This document shows, in pieces, positions 44,005 through 52,791 of a stretch of 64,000 nucleotides of DNA (position 1 is the stretch's first letter; each line of letters starts with the position of its first letter). The notes below the pieces were generated by a model that saw only the letters and a program-made list of their open reading frames with translations, was not told the DNA's origin and made no database searches. Both the position numbers and the translations under genes were made by a program. Where the stretch lies: contig NZ_JAMBOB010000014.1 of the NCBI RefSeq assembly GCF_023715415.1, forward strand, positions 1 to 64,000, given 5' to 3'. This DNA comes from Neobacillus niacini (GTDB lineage Bacteria > Bacillota > Bacilli > Bacillales > Cytobacillaceae).

Positions 44005-44331
44005 TTACCAACATCTACATGTAAATAAACAATTAATATTCCGGCATTGTTTGCGTTCATTATTATTTTGATTTTTATTATGATTGCAATTACTGTTTTT
44101 CATTTGACCACATTTGTTGTTTTGGTTATCCATACTCTTTTTGTTCTGATTTTGTTTGCTGTTTTGGTGTTGCTTTTTATAAATATCCTGCTTGTCATTT
44201 TTGTCCTGTTTTTTGCAATCATCCTGCTTACCACCATCTTCGTGCTTGCCGTTTTGATTCTGTTTTTCTTTATCTTCATGCTTGTCTTTACCTTGATGAT
44301 GCTTATGCTGGTGTTTCTTCTTACCCTTCAT
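44005..44331 (-). CDS. Short paralogue of the 26-residue-repeat protein
   Basis: 108 residues from ATG 44331 with AAGGGGAG upstream. It shares with the protein at 29721 the N-terminus MKGKKK-x-x-HKHH-x-GKDKH and the C-terminus NERKQCRNI-x-C-x-F-x-CRCW, but lacks the CGC repeat array and has only a Lys/Gln/Asn/Asp-rich middle. Upstream region and terminator are also alike. This suggests gene duplication followed by loss or gain of the repeat. The shared C-terminal Cys cluster (CRN-x-x-C-x-x-x-CRCW) is probably the functional anchor. Confidence 0.72.
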   Translation of the reverse strand: MKGKKKHQHKHHQGKDKHEDKEKQNQNGKHEDGGKQDDCKKQDKNDKQDIYKKQHQNSKQNQNKKSMDNQNNKCGQMKNSNCNHNKNQNNNERKQCRNINCLFTCRCW

Positions 44332-44480
44332 TCCCCTTACTCCCCTTCTTAACAAACTCTTATATAGCTAGTTTATTAAAATAGTTGAAAAGGGTTTGGA
44401 CGAACTGCCATCATAAGTAGTTTTTTATTTAAAAATCCTTGGGAACGGTTCTCCTACCCTTTTTCTTTTAACGTGGCCTC

Positions 44481-45653
44481 TCAAGAACCATCCCCCTGTC
44501 CCTTCAACAGCGTATCGACCCCAGCGTTGATTCTATTTATACTTTTTAATGGGGCAATGTCCACATGGATGTCTTTTTTATTTAATGTGGGGAATTTCCC
44601 GCTGATTTGAAGGTCCTTCCAATCATCGTGCATAAATCGGTACAGATAGTCCTCAAATTGATAAATATCCCCACCGATTTTTTGACTTTTTAAATAGGCA
44701 GTATATACTTCTTTACGTATTTCTTCTTGAATCTGTCTTTTGATGGTTGGGGAGAGAATCTGTTTGCTTGATTCTCTGACAATCGCAGAGATTTTTATAT
44801 CTAAACCAATTTGTATCCCATTTTGATCAATGTTCACCTTTCGTTTCATCTTTGGGTTCAATAATTCGATTTGTACAAATTCCTTCTTTCCTGCATTTTT
44901 ATCACTGAAAACAACGGGCGAACGGACAGATTTGTTATTGACTCGAATAAAACCCTCGAGATCCTTTTCCGTTAAGTGACCCTTCAATTTTTTCCCTTTT
45001 AAAAGATAGGCACCATTAAAAATAGTCACAGGCAATTTATCTTGATCCTTCAGGATGATGGCATCATTCGTGGATATGCTTGGCACTAGTATCGTTTTGG
45101 ATGGTTCATGTAATTGATAGACAAGTCCCTGCAGTGACAAAGCTGGAATAGAAGAATCCTGCTGCTGCATGTATTCTGGCTGAACAATCCTGGCGTTGGT
45201 GTAGGCATAATTAAACGGAACCTTCGTGGTAAAAATCTTTGCCACCGGTTCCTCCGTACCGTAAACCCAGCCCGTTAGGCGGATATTGAAATTCGTATCT
45301 AACGCCTCTACTGTTTTACTTATTCTGTTTTCTAATACGGACTTTCCAAAAACAAACACATTTAACTGATCGTAATTTACTGGAATTTGAATGCCATGGT
45401 AGATCTTAATAATCGCATCTTCTACCGTTTTTCCTTTTCCTTCGCCAAGCCAAACAACGCTAGGTTTGTCACTTTTTCCCTGATCCGATTTCGCAACATT
45501 TGAGAAATCTAGGAACTGGAGCACCACATGATACTCATCATTCACATAGTCAATTCCAATCCCAACTGCATAGGCTTGGGATTGAATTTCAGGAATCTTA
45601 ACACACCCCGTTAAAACAGTAAGAATACAGATCATGTATAGAAATTTCCTCAT
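44481..45653 (-). CDS. Spore germination lipoprotein, Ger(x)C family
   Basis: 390 residues. Lipoprotein signal peptide FLYMICILTVLTGC with the lipid-modified Cys at residue 17. The body matches GerAC-type proteins (YAVGIGIDYVNDEYHVVLQFLDFS, a C-terminal DWKDLQISGKFPTL). The protein sits on the outer face of the inner spore membrane and is needed for nutrient receptor function. The start ATG overlaps the stop of the GerA(A)-type gene as TAAATG. Final gene of the operon. Confidence 0.92.
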   Translation of the reverse strand: MRKFLYMICILTVLTGCVKIPEIQSQAYAVGIGIDYVNDEYHVVLQFLDFSNVAKSDQGKSDKPSVVWLGEGKGKTVEDAIIKIYHGIQIPVNYDQLNVFVFGKSVLENRISKTVEALDTNFNIRLTGWVYGTEEPVAKIFTTKVPFNYAYTNARIVQPEYMQQQDSSIPALSLQGLVYQLHEPSKTILVPSISTNDAIILKDQDKLPVTIFNGAYLLKGKKLKGHLTEKDLEGFIRVNNKSVRSPVVFSDKNAGKKEFVQIELLNPKMKRKVNIDQNGIQIGLDIKISAIVRESSKQILSPTIKRQIQEEIRKEVYTAYLKSQKIGGDIYQFEDYLYRFMHDDWKDLQISGKFPTLNKKDIHVDIAPLKSINRINAGVDTLLKGQGDGS

Positions 45654-47066
45654 TTATTCACCTGATCTCGTGCCATCTTTATTATGTAGTGCTGCAGTCC
45701 TTTTTTTCATGAGTGAAAACGGAATGCGGAAAAAGGTATAGAGGAGATCTCTGCCTCTTGGCGAAGAGATATCCGCTAATAATGGAACTCCAAAGGATTT
45801 CAACCTTGTTAAATAAAGAAAAACGAACATGAGGCTGATGAAAAACCCATAAATCCCCATATAGTAGCTAAAAGTTAGAACGAACACTCTAAATAGAAAA
45901 ATGTTACCTGCTAGAGACTGGTTAACAAGAGTAAAACTAGAAATCGCTGTGATGCCAATGACAACCAGCATGGTTGGAGATGTGATCCCTCCGCGAATGG
46001 CTGCATCACCTATTATCAATCCTCCAAGAACGGCAACGGTTTGCCCAATTCCCTTCGGCAAGCGTGCCCCTCCTTCTTTAAACAACTCAAACATGACAAG
46101 CATGAGTAATGCCTCCATTAATGGTGAAAGTGGCAATCCTATTCTCGAAACCGTAATCGTTGCAATCAGCGGAAGGGGCAATTGCCCAACATTATGTGTG
46201 ATTAAAGCCGTATAAAAGCCAGGCAGGAACGTTGTCGTAAATAGACCGATAATCCGCAAAGTTCTTTCCAACGAAGCATAATAAAAACTCGTATTTTCAT
46301 CTTCTGGAGTCTTAAAAAGAAAAGACAGATCAATCGGTGCAATCAACGCTGTCGGGGCTCCATCCACTAGAATGGAAAACCTCCCTTGATTGAGGGCCTC
46401 TGTGACAAAATCAGGTCTGCCTGTATAGTCAATGAGAGGTACAAGCGTAAATTTATTGTCCAATATATGTTCCGTCAGCATAGAGGAGCTGGTAAGGATA
46501 TCAATATCTAAAGCCGTAAGACGTCCTTGTACATCTCTTAAAATTTCTTCATTTATGATATCCCTAATATAAAGGAGAGAAATTCTTGTATTCGTTCTTT
46601 TGCCGATCGTGTAATCTTCTACCACTAAAGATTTCGTCCGTAGCCTTTTGCGGACTAGTCCAAGGTTTATCGTGATATCCTCCACAAATCCATCCTTCGG
46701 TCCGCGAACCGAAACCTCTGCCACCGACTCATCCGGCTGTCTTGCGGGAGATTTACTAATATCATAAAATAGAATAGTATCTCCAGGAGGTATCACCATA
46801 AGCTTTCCTGAAAAAATCGCTTCCTCTATTTTTTCAGCATCAATATCCTTTTTACTGATAACCTCCATCTGTAAAGATTGATAAATGGAGCTGGAAGTTT
46901 CCATTGAGGGCAATACAAACGAGGGAATCAAACTCGCATCACTTAAGGGCTTACAATAGACAAAAACAGATGATTTCCCCTTAGAATGCTCCTCTTTTAT
47001 TTCGATATCAGATGAATGGTTGAATAGCTTCTGCAGGTTTTCAATAGAGAAAAGCTGTTCATTCAT
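45654..47066 (-). CDS. Spore germination protein, GerAA family
   Basis: 470 residues. Cytoplasmic N-terminal domain followed by five to six membrane helices. GerAA signatures: VRGPKDGFVEDITINLGLVRKRLRT, LVDGAPTALIAPIDLSFLFKTPEDENTSFYYASLERTLRIIG and PTMLVVIGITAISSFTLVNQ (in pieces). It is the channel-like subunit of the nutrient receptor. ATG overlaps the previous gene by four bases (ATGA). Confidence 0.93.
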   Translation of the reverse strand: MNEQLFSIENLQKLFNHSSDIEIKEEHSKGKSSVFVYCKPLSDASLIPSFVLPSMETSSSIYQSLQMEVISKKDIDAEKIEEAIFSGKLMVIPPGDTILFYDISKSPARQPDESVAEVSVRGPKDGFVEDITINLGLVRKRLRTKSLVVEDYTIGKRTNTRISLLYIRDIINEEILRDVQGRLTALDIDILTSSSMLTEHILDNKFTLVPLIDYTGRPDFVTEALNQGRFSILVDGAPTALIAPIDLSFLFKTPEDENTSFYYASLERTLRIIGLFTTTFLPGFYTALITHNVGQLPLPLIATITVSRIGLPLSPLMEALLMLVMFELFKEGGARLPKGIGQTVAVLGGLIIGDAAIRGGITSPTMLVVIGITAISSFTLVNQSLAGNIFLFRVFVLTFSYYMGIYGFFISLMFVFLYLTRLKSFGVPLLADISSPRGRDLLYTFFRIPFSLMKKRTAALHNKDGTRSGE

Positions 47067-48151
47067 GATTCAATCCTCCCCCCTGACCACTTCTGTTTAT
47101 TCTTTACAACAAATATCGCCAAGATGGAGATTTGTATGGTTAAAAAAAAGAATGACAGAGGTCTGTAATATCCATAGATAATGGTAGAGAATGTACTTTG
47201 ATCAAATGGATACATACAGGCGATAAAAAGGATACCGTATAGAATCCTTACTACTTTTACATTCACTCTTCCTTTGGTAAGAATCCGGGATGCGATGAAT
47301 ACATATAAACTGATTCTAATCACTCCACCTGAAAGCCACTGAAAAATCGCAAAAAAATCAGCATGAGAGAAATATCGGCCAATGGTAATTAGGCGCCACT
47401 CTTCATAAGCGGGATATCGATAATGAGAAGCCTGTTCTGGTCCAAACTCAACAATCGCTGCCATTGTAGGTCCTAGCGTTAAGCCTATGATAACCAATCC
47501 AACAATGAATAATTGCTTTCTTGAAACAGCCTTTTGTAATACTGGAGTTAAAAAAATGATGATAAATAATTCTAAGATTGGTAAAGAAGTATACAGAAGA
47601 CCCTTCGTCATGGGTAAATAGCCATCCGTAAACACTGGGAATAACAGTTCATAATGCTTTTTCTTCATATTGGCAAACGAAATAAAAAATCCTAAGAAAA
47701 GAACGATAGGGCAAAGAATACTGCTTAAAAGTCCCATCGAAAACAAGCCAGACACTGTACAGAGCAAACAGAAAAGGAGTAAGACAAGTGCCAGTGTAAA
47801 ACTGTTAAATCCTTGCATGTAGCTCAATTGTGACCAGTAAATGATATCCTGTGCCGTTACAAAAGCATCAATCAGCATATAAATAGACAATGGTAATAGA
47901 AGGAGGTAATAACTAAGCCTACTCCCGTGATCCTTTACTAGCTGAATAATGGAAGTTTTGTTTACGATCGCGACAATCTTGTAGAGAACATATATCCATA
48001 AAGGTAGAATGATAATCGTTGCAAGGATACTAATCCAAGAATCTCTTTTGGCTGTGGTTAACAGAAAGGGAATAATCTCCACATGAGCAAACAAGCCAAC
48101 AGATAGTAAAATCATGTACACAATTGAAATAAACCGTAACTTATTTTGCAT
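47063..48151 (-). CDS. Spore germination permease, GerAB family
   Basis: 362 residues, about ten membrane helices, amino-acid/polyamine permease fold. GerAB proteins bind the nutrient germinant. It is the first gene of the operon, giving the B-A-C order that is found in some Bacillus receptors instead of A-B-C. A candidate sigma-G promoter precedes it. The germinant cannot be predicted. Confidence 0.92.
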   Translation of the reverse strand: MQNKLRFISIVYMILLSVGLFAHVEIIPFLLTTAKRDSWISILATIIILPLWIYVLYKIVAIVNKTSIIQLVKDHGSRLSYYLLLLPLSIYMLIDAFVTAQDIIYWSQLSYMQGFNSFTLALVLLLFCLLCTVSGLFSMGLLSSILCPIVLFLGFFISFANMKKKHYELLFPVFTDGYLPMTKGLLYTSLPILELFIIIFLTPVLQKAVSRKQLFIVGLVIIGLTLGPTMAAIVEFGPEQASHYRYPAYEEWRLITIGRYFSHADFFAIFQWLSGGVIRISLYVFIASRILTKGRVNVKVVRILYGILFIACMYPFDQSTFSTIIYGYYRPLSFFFLTIQISILAIFVVKNKQKWSGGRIES

Positions 48152-48172
48152 ATACTTATTTCCTTTTTTCCA

Positions 48173-48203
48173 TATTATTCATCTAAACATTGAAACCTAT
48201 GCA
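48173..48203 (-). promoter_or_regulatory. Candidate sigma-G promoter of the germination operon
   Basis: On the minus strand TGCATA (48203-48198) and AATAATA (48179-48173) are 18 bases apart. This fits the forespore sigma-G pattern, with the -10 matching CATACTA at 5 of 7 positions. It lies about 22 bases before the GerAB start. Confidence 0.5.
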
Positions 48204-48314
48204 CTGTAGTGATTGATACCGATTCGTGTGTTTATTTGGCTCTTTTTGTATTAAACCAATTTTTTAGTCACAAGTGCTTAATTGAATGAAAATATACAGG
48301 AAGAAAGTTACATT

Positions 48315-48329
48315 TGGTGCCAGGCACCA
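48315..48329. repeat. GGTGCCAGGCACC palindrome
   Basis: A short palindrome between the divergent gerB-type gene and the AAA ATPase gene. I recall this sequence as a common dispersed repeat in Bacillus genomes. Confidence 0.5.
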
Positions 48330-48411
48330 AGTGATATAATAGTATAATCATGGAAATTTCACTAAACAATACGAATACAAGTAGCAAGATGCCAAAAGGA
48401 GATTTTAGGAA

Positions 48412-50076
48412 ATGACTGGAGAAAACATTTCTGATTTTAAAATAGTCTTATCAAACCTATTAAAAGCTAGATTTCCCTATTTATATATATCTACATGGGA
48501 AGAAGAACGCGCAGTAGACGTGATCCGATTGGTGGCTTCCAACGAACGTCTAATCAAGACAACACGTAAAGTCTTTACTTGGAGTGTCACAAAAGGGTTA
48601 TCTGAAAATGGTCAAAAAGGAAAAGAAGAAACAAAGGCCCCCCTCAAAGCACTCGATTTTATTGAGAATTTTCAGGAGCCAGCCATTTTCATCCTAAAAG
48701 ATTTTCATGTGTACTTCGGTGCACATGGCCGGCAGGGTGATAATCAATTGATAAGAAAAATTCGCGATCTCTTACCGACATTGAAACAAAGCCCGAGTCC
48801 TAAGAACGTGATTTTTGTCAGCCCAAGCCTAGTACTGCCAGATGACTTACAAAAAGATTTGACGATTGTCGATTTTGACCTGCCCAACTTTTCTGAAATT
48901 AAACTGGTATTAGATGAAATGATTTATGCGAACCAGAGCAGCGGCAGAATTGTGATTGACCTTGAAGACGAAGAAAAGGAACGACTTGCAAAGGCTGCTT
49001 TAGGATTAACACTGCATGAAGCGGAAAATGCATTTGCACGTGCGATGGTAGAAGACGGACGTTTAGATATAAATGATGTCGAGGTTATTATTGAAGAAAA
49101 GCGGCAGATTATTAAGAAATCAGGAATTTTAGAATTTATTAAAAGTGACCTGAAAATTGAGGATGTCGGCGGACTTGAAAATCTCAAGCGCTGGTTAAAA
49201 AAACGAGACAAATCCTGGCTTGATTCTGCACAGAAATATGGACTTCCTGCTCCTAAAGGAGTACTGATCACAGGGGTACCTGGCTGTGGGAAAAGCTTGA
49301 TTGCAAAATCCATCTCTGCGATGTGGCAACTTCCTCTTCTACGCCTAGATATGGGGAAAATTTTTAGCGGAATTGTCGGAAGCAGTGAAGAAAATATGCG
49401 CAAAGCGATTCAAACCGTTGAGGCCATCTCTCCTTCTATTCTGTGGATTGATGAAATTGAAAAAGGATTTAGCGGCCTTTCCTCTGGTGGAGATAGCGGG
49501 ACATCAAGCCGAATTTTTGGGACCTTCCTTACATGGATGCAGGAAAAAACCAAACCAGTTTTTGTCGTGGCGACAGCCAATAACATTCATTCGTTACCGG
49601 CAGAGTTACTGCGTAAAGGACGCTTTGATGAAATTTTCTTTGTCGACCTCCCTACGATTAAGGAAAGAATGCAAATCTTCCGAGTACATATGCAAAAGCG
49701 GTTAAAGGATCCTTTCGTCATTGGACAATTTGAAATCAATGAAAATGTACTTGAAAGATTGGCTCAGATGACCGAAGGCTATGTAGGAGCGGAGATTGAA
49801 CAAATCGTCATTTCTGCTTTGTTTGAAGCATTCTCAGAAGACCGAGGGATTGAATTTGGCGACTTTGAAAAAGCCATCGTTACTACAGTTCCCCTCTCCA
49901 TCACCCAGGCAGAGCAAATTCATTCCATTCGAGAATGGGCCAATGTTCGTGCCGTCGCAGCTACACCAAAGGAAGACCGTGTCGAGTACAAAAGTAAAAA
50001 AGAAGTCGTCTTATCCCCTCCTCCACAAGATGAAGATGTCAATATGGAAAGAGGCGGCAGAGCGGTAGATTTTTAA
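48412..50076 (+). CDS. Ycf46-type AAA ATPase with C-terminal GGRAVDF tail
   Basis: 554 residues. Residues 1-240 form the N-terminal regulatory part of Ycf46-like ATPases (RFPYLYISTWEEERAVDVIR, AIFILKDFHVYF, VIFVSPSLVLPDDL). The AAA core has Walker A GVPGCGKS (288-295), Walker B LWIDEI (344-349), sensor Asn at 390 and an arginine finger region LLRKGRFDE. A disordered linker then ends in ERGGRAVDF-stop. It heads a five-gene operon on the plus strand. Ycf46 is known from cyanobacteria and plastids but also occurs in other bacteria; its role is unsettled. The tail is shared with the HhH protein of the same operon. Confidence 0.88.
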   Translation: MTGENISDFKIVLSNLLKARFPYLYISTWEEERAVDVIRLVASNERLIKTTRKVFTWSVTKGLSENGQKGKEETKAPLKALDFIENFQEPAIFILKDFHVYFGAHGRQGDNQLIRKIRDLLPTLKQSPSPKNVIFVSPSLVLPDDLQKDLTIVDFDLPNFSEIKLVLDEMIYANQSSGRIVIDLEDEEKERLAKAALGLTLHEAENAFARAMVEDGRLDINDVEVIIEEKRQIIKKSGILEFIKSDLKIEDVGGLENLKRWLKKRDKSWLDSAQKYGLPAPKGVLITGVPGCGKSLIAKSISAMWQLPLLRLDMGKIFSGIVGSSEENMRKAIQTVEAISPSILWIDEIEKGFSGLSSGGDSGTSSRIFGTFLTWMQEKTKPVFVVATANNIHSLPAELLRKGRFDEIFFVDLPTIKERMQIFRVHMQKRLKDPFVIGQFEINENVLERLAQMTEGYVGAEIEQIVISALFEAFSEDRGIEFGDFEKAIVTTVPLSITQAEQIHSIREWANVRAVAATPKEDRVEYKSKKEVVLSPPPQDEDVNMERGGRAVDF

Positions 50077-50097
50077 CTAGTAAGGACGGTGTATAAA

Positions 50098-50325
50098 ATG
50101 TCAAAGCAATTACGAATACAAATTTTCCAAGACGGTCAAATCCAAGCAGAAGTGCTAGGCGTGAAGGGGAAAAAATGCACTGATTATATCTCCTTGCTTG
50201 AAGAACTATTAGAAGCAGAAATCATTGAATCACAATATACCTCTGCTTACTACGAAACAGAAGAAGTTCATGTAGAGGATATACAAGCACACTCCATTAC
50301 GATAAACAAAAAGGGGGGTAACTAA
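50098..50325 (+). CDS. DUF2997 family small protein
   Basis: 75 residues from ATG 50098 with AAGGACGG upstream; a GTG at 50089 is less likely. Reads SKQLRIQIFQDGQIQAEVLGVKGKKC, the DUF2997 pattern (IxIxxDGxxxxEVxGxxGxxC), with a conserved Cys in the GKKCTDY segment. DUF2997 genes usually lie next to DUF1257 genes, here at 0 bases distance (TAA ATG). Confidence 0.85.
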   Translation: MSKQLRIQIFQDGQIQAEVLGVKGKKCTDYISLLEELLEAEIIESQYTSAYYETEEVHVEDIQAHSITINKKGGN

Positions 50326-51054
50326 ATGTCTGTGTCATTGGCTTTAATTCCAATCGCCCTCACCCTTCGCGCCGTAATGGGTAAGGACCAATTCCATAAC
50401 TGGGTGGATTCCATGCAAGTAAAGGTGGAGACAAGTTTTGAAAATGAACAGGATCTACTACAGACTCTTCAAAGTGCTGGGTATGATGCGCAAGAATTTG
50501 GTGGATCGATTAAGACCCATTTGAACGGGGAAAATCAATTTTTCTTTTGGGAACGTATCGATGGCAAATGGCATGCTATTTTTGAAAAAGGGAATTCAGA
50601 AAAAGACATCCAGCAATTTATGCAAGACCTGGAACATCATTCACAACGAAAAATCTTTACTGGTGAATATACCCCAACTGTGCTTGAAAAAGAACCTGCA
50701 CATGTTTTCCCTACCAATTTCCGAGATGGAAACATTTTAACTCGGACGTTAAAAGAATTCGGTGTCAACACCATTCAAGGGAATAATGGTGATATTTCCT
50801 GTACCGTACAAGGAACTCATTTAACGTTTCGACAGAATGGAGAATCTCCTTTTTCGGTTGAAATTAAGAATGCACCAAGTTTGCAGGATATTTATATGTA
50901 TATCTCTGATGTAGATGATGAATATAAGCGATGTGTACAGGCATTGGTATACGAAAAACTAAAACAAAGAGCGGCAGAGAAGAATTTAAGTGTTGAGTCG
51001 GAAGAAGTGCTAGAAGATAACTCGATTGTCATTACGTTAAATATCCAGGGCTAA
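50326..51054 (+). CDS. DUF1257 / Ycf35-like protein
   Basis: 242 residues after AAAGGGGGG. The N-terminal half (SVSLALIPIALTLRAV, FENEQDLLQTLQSAGYDAQEF, FFFWERIDGKWHAIFEKG) and a second half of similar build (FRDGNILTRTLKEFGVNTIQGNNGDISC, SPFSVEIKNAPSLQDIYMYI) fit DUF1257/Ycf35, seen mostly in cyanobacteria and plastids. It is longer than the plastid form because the domain seems repeated. Function unknown; association with a Ycf46-type ATPase and DUF2997 is the main clue. Confidence 0.8.
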   Translation: MSVSLALIPIALTLRAVMGKDQFHNWVDSMQVKVETSFENEQDLLQTLQSAGYDAQEFGGSIKTHLNGENQFFFWERIDGKWHAIFEKGNSEKDIQQFMQDLEHHSQRKIFTGEYTPTVLEKEPAHVFPTNFRDGNILTRTLKEFGVNTIQGNNGDISCTVQGTHLTFRQNGESPFSVEIKNAPSLQDIYMYISDVDDEYKRCVQALVYEKLKQRAAEKNLSVESEEVLEDNSIVITLNIQG

Positions 51055-51155
51055 ACGTAGCCTTTCTTTTACGATAAAAGGGTTAGTCCGATTTCACCTC
51101 TGTTGTGCAAGGGATGAATCATAGAGTGAGAGATTTTTATGGGAGGACACATAGT

Positions 51156-51908
51156 ATGACAACAAAACCGAAGGGGAAGTTCTGGAGGGCTAGGAAATCT
51201 TGGTGGATTTTATTAACCTTTACGATTGTTTTTAACTGGCTTGCATTTTTCATTATCGGCTTTAAAGTAAAACATAAAAAATGGAAAATGTATGGAGCTC
51301 TTTATTCCATTCCTTTTATCCTCACCATGGCATTCGGAGACCGTTACGAAACAACTGAATGGCAATGGGATTTAATTGGTTTTTCTCTGGTAGGGGGATG
51401 GATCGCTTCCATGATTCATGCCTTCCGTATTCGTAAAGAGTACTTGTATCGATTAGAAGCAATTGAATTAAGAGAACCTTATGAGGATTATAAATTACGA
51501 GGTCAAATTCAAGCAGAATATGGAGTAAAGTTCAACCGCACTCCACTAGAGCAGCCGCCTACTCCACAGCCCTCATATGTGGAGCAGCCAAAGCCAGTCT
51601 TGCAGAAAGTTCCAACACAGCCTGCTAATAATCTTCCACCTACTCAGCCAGAGCCGCCTAAAACGGAACCTATTGATCTGAATAAGGCTTCAGAGTTCGA
51701 ACTTGCAGGGTTGCCCGGTGTGGGTCCTATCTTAGCAAAAAAGGCAATCATGGAACGTGAAAGAATCGGAGGCTTCCAATCATTGGAGGACTTCTCACAG
51801 CTGTTGAATCTAAAACCGCATCACGTTGAAAAGATACGCCCACTTGTGGTAGTGGGACCGCCACAAGTTGCTGCACAAAAACGATCTGGACGGATGGTTG
51901 ATTTTTAA
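51156..51908 (+). CDS. Membrane protein with C-terminal HhH domain and GRMVDF tail
   Basis: 250 residues from ATG 51156 with GGGAGG nine bases upstream. Three or four membrane segments occupy residues about 11-100 (WWILLTFTIVFNWLAFFIIG, MYGALYSIPFILTMAFG, WDLIGFSLVGGWIASMIHAF). A Pro/Gln-rich linker leads to a ComEA-type double helix-hairpin-helix (DLNKASEFELAGLPGVGPIL, LEDFSQLLNLKPHHVEKI). It ends KRSGRMVDF-stop, the same tail as the AAA ATPase. The HhH may bind DNA or protein. The next gene starts within its stop codon (TAATG). Confidence 0.8.
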   Translation: MTTKPKGKFWRARKSWWILLTFTIVFNWLAFFIIGFKVKHKKWKMYGALYSIPFILTMAFGDRYETTEWQWDLIGFSLVGGWIASMIHAFRIRKEYLYRLEAIELREPYEDYKLRGQIQAEYGVKFNRTPLEQPPTPQPSYVEQPKPVLQKVPTQPANNLPPTQPEPPKTEPIDLNKASEFELAGLPGVGPILAKKAIMERERIGGFQSLEDFSQLLNLKPHHVEKIRPLVVVGPPQVAAQKRSGRMVDF

Positions 51909-52507
51909 TGAAGCTACGCATTCACCAATTTATCCCCTTCACCCGTGTGGAAGGTCCCGGCGAAAGAGCCTGTCTTCAAGTTCAAGGCTGCCCGATTCGT
52001 TGCTCTGGTTGTGCAGTCCCTTTCACATGGTCCACAAAGGGTGGGTACGATGTAACCGTCAAAGAACTCGCTCAAAAGATTCTAGATGGCCCAAAGGTAG
52101 AGGGGATAACCTTTTTAGGTGGCGAACCTTTTGAACAAGCAGCAGCACTTTCACAATTGGGTGCCACTTTGAAGGAAGCGGGGTTATCGGTCATGACCTT
52201 TTCTGGGTACCTGCTCGAAGATATTAAGCAGGGTAATCGAAAGGATTGGAATGATCTATTACAAGTAACAGACCTTTTAATTGATGGCCCTTTTGTAAAA
52301 GAAAAACGTGACCTCAGCCGGCCATGGGTCGGGTCAGTCAATCAAAGATATCATTTTCTAACTGACCGCTATGCTTATTTAAAGGATGAGTTAACGAACA
52401 CTCCGAACCGGATGGAAATCACGTTAAAACCAGATGGACGTGTCTTTGCGAACGGGATGGCGACCATTGAGGATTTAGAAGGGTTATTTAATGAACTAAT
52501 AAAATAG
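51908..52507 (+). CDS. Radical-SAM activase-like protein (NrdG/4Fe-4S single-cluster type)
   Basis: 199 residues. The radical-SAM cluster motif is C28-x3-C32-x2-C35 in VQGCPIRCSGCAVPF, with the SAM-binding GGEPFEQ near residues 76-82. The short length and pattern fit glycyl-radical-enzyme activases such as NrdG or PflA-like proteins. No glycyl-radical enzyme is encoded in the window, and it sits last in the AAA/DUF2997/DUF1257/HhH operon, which suggests a different substrate. Its start overlaps the HhH stop. Confidence 0.85.
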   Translation: MKLRIHQFIPFTRVEGPGERACLQVQGCPIRCSGCAVPFTWSTKGGYDVTVKELAQKILDGPKVEGITFLGGEPFEQAAALSQLGATLKEAGLSVMTFSGYLLEDIKQGNRKDWNDLLQVTDLLIDGPFVKEKRDLSRPWVGSVNQRYHFLTDRYAYLKDELTNTPNRMEITLKPDGRVFANGMATIEDLEGLFNELIK

Positions 52508-52542
52508 ATTTAGAACCGCGGACCTCGGATAGTCTGCGTCAA

Positions 52543-52578
52543 AATGCCGGGATAAAGGTTTTTCCTCGGCATTTTTTT
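52543..52578 (+). terminator. Terminator of the AAA/radical-SAM operon
   Basis: Seven-bp stem AATGCCG/CGGCATT followed by seven Ts. Confidence 0.75.
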
Positions 52579-52751
52579 AATTCCAGCTCTACTGCATTGA
52601 CTCAAATTCCTCTCATACCATCGTTTCGGGCACTCCAGGGCCTCTGCATTAAAATATGAATCTGTTAATTGTTGATTTTCCTATATATAAGGAAACGAAT
52701 AAGCGAAAATACTCCGCTTATTTTCCGAACCAAACCGAAACACCCCACACA

Positions 52752-52788
52752 CAAAAAAAATAGCTGTCGAGATTTCCTCGACAGCTAA
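52752..52788 (-). terminator. Terminator of the kinase/surface-protein operon
   Basis: A perfect 11-bp stem after the zinc-ribbon gene, with an eight-base T-run on the minus strand. Confidence 0.85.
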
Positions 52789-52791
52789 AGG

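Larger units (their letters stand above)
52508..52791. other. Convergent intergenic region with two terminators
   Basis: AATGCCG (52543-52549) with CGGCATT (52567-52573) and a T-run ends the plus-strand operon. TAGCTGTCGAG (52761-52771) with CTCGACAGCTA (52778-52788) and eight Ts on the minus strand end the kinase operon. Confidence 0.75.

Noticed and set aside
51908..52507. Anaerobic ribonucleotide reductase activase NrdG proper
   Set aside because: No nrdD gene is present and the gene is embedded in the AAA/DUF1257 operon; only the domain type is shared.
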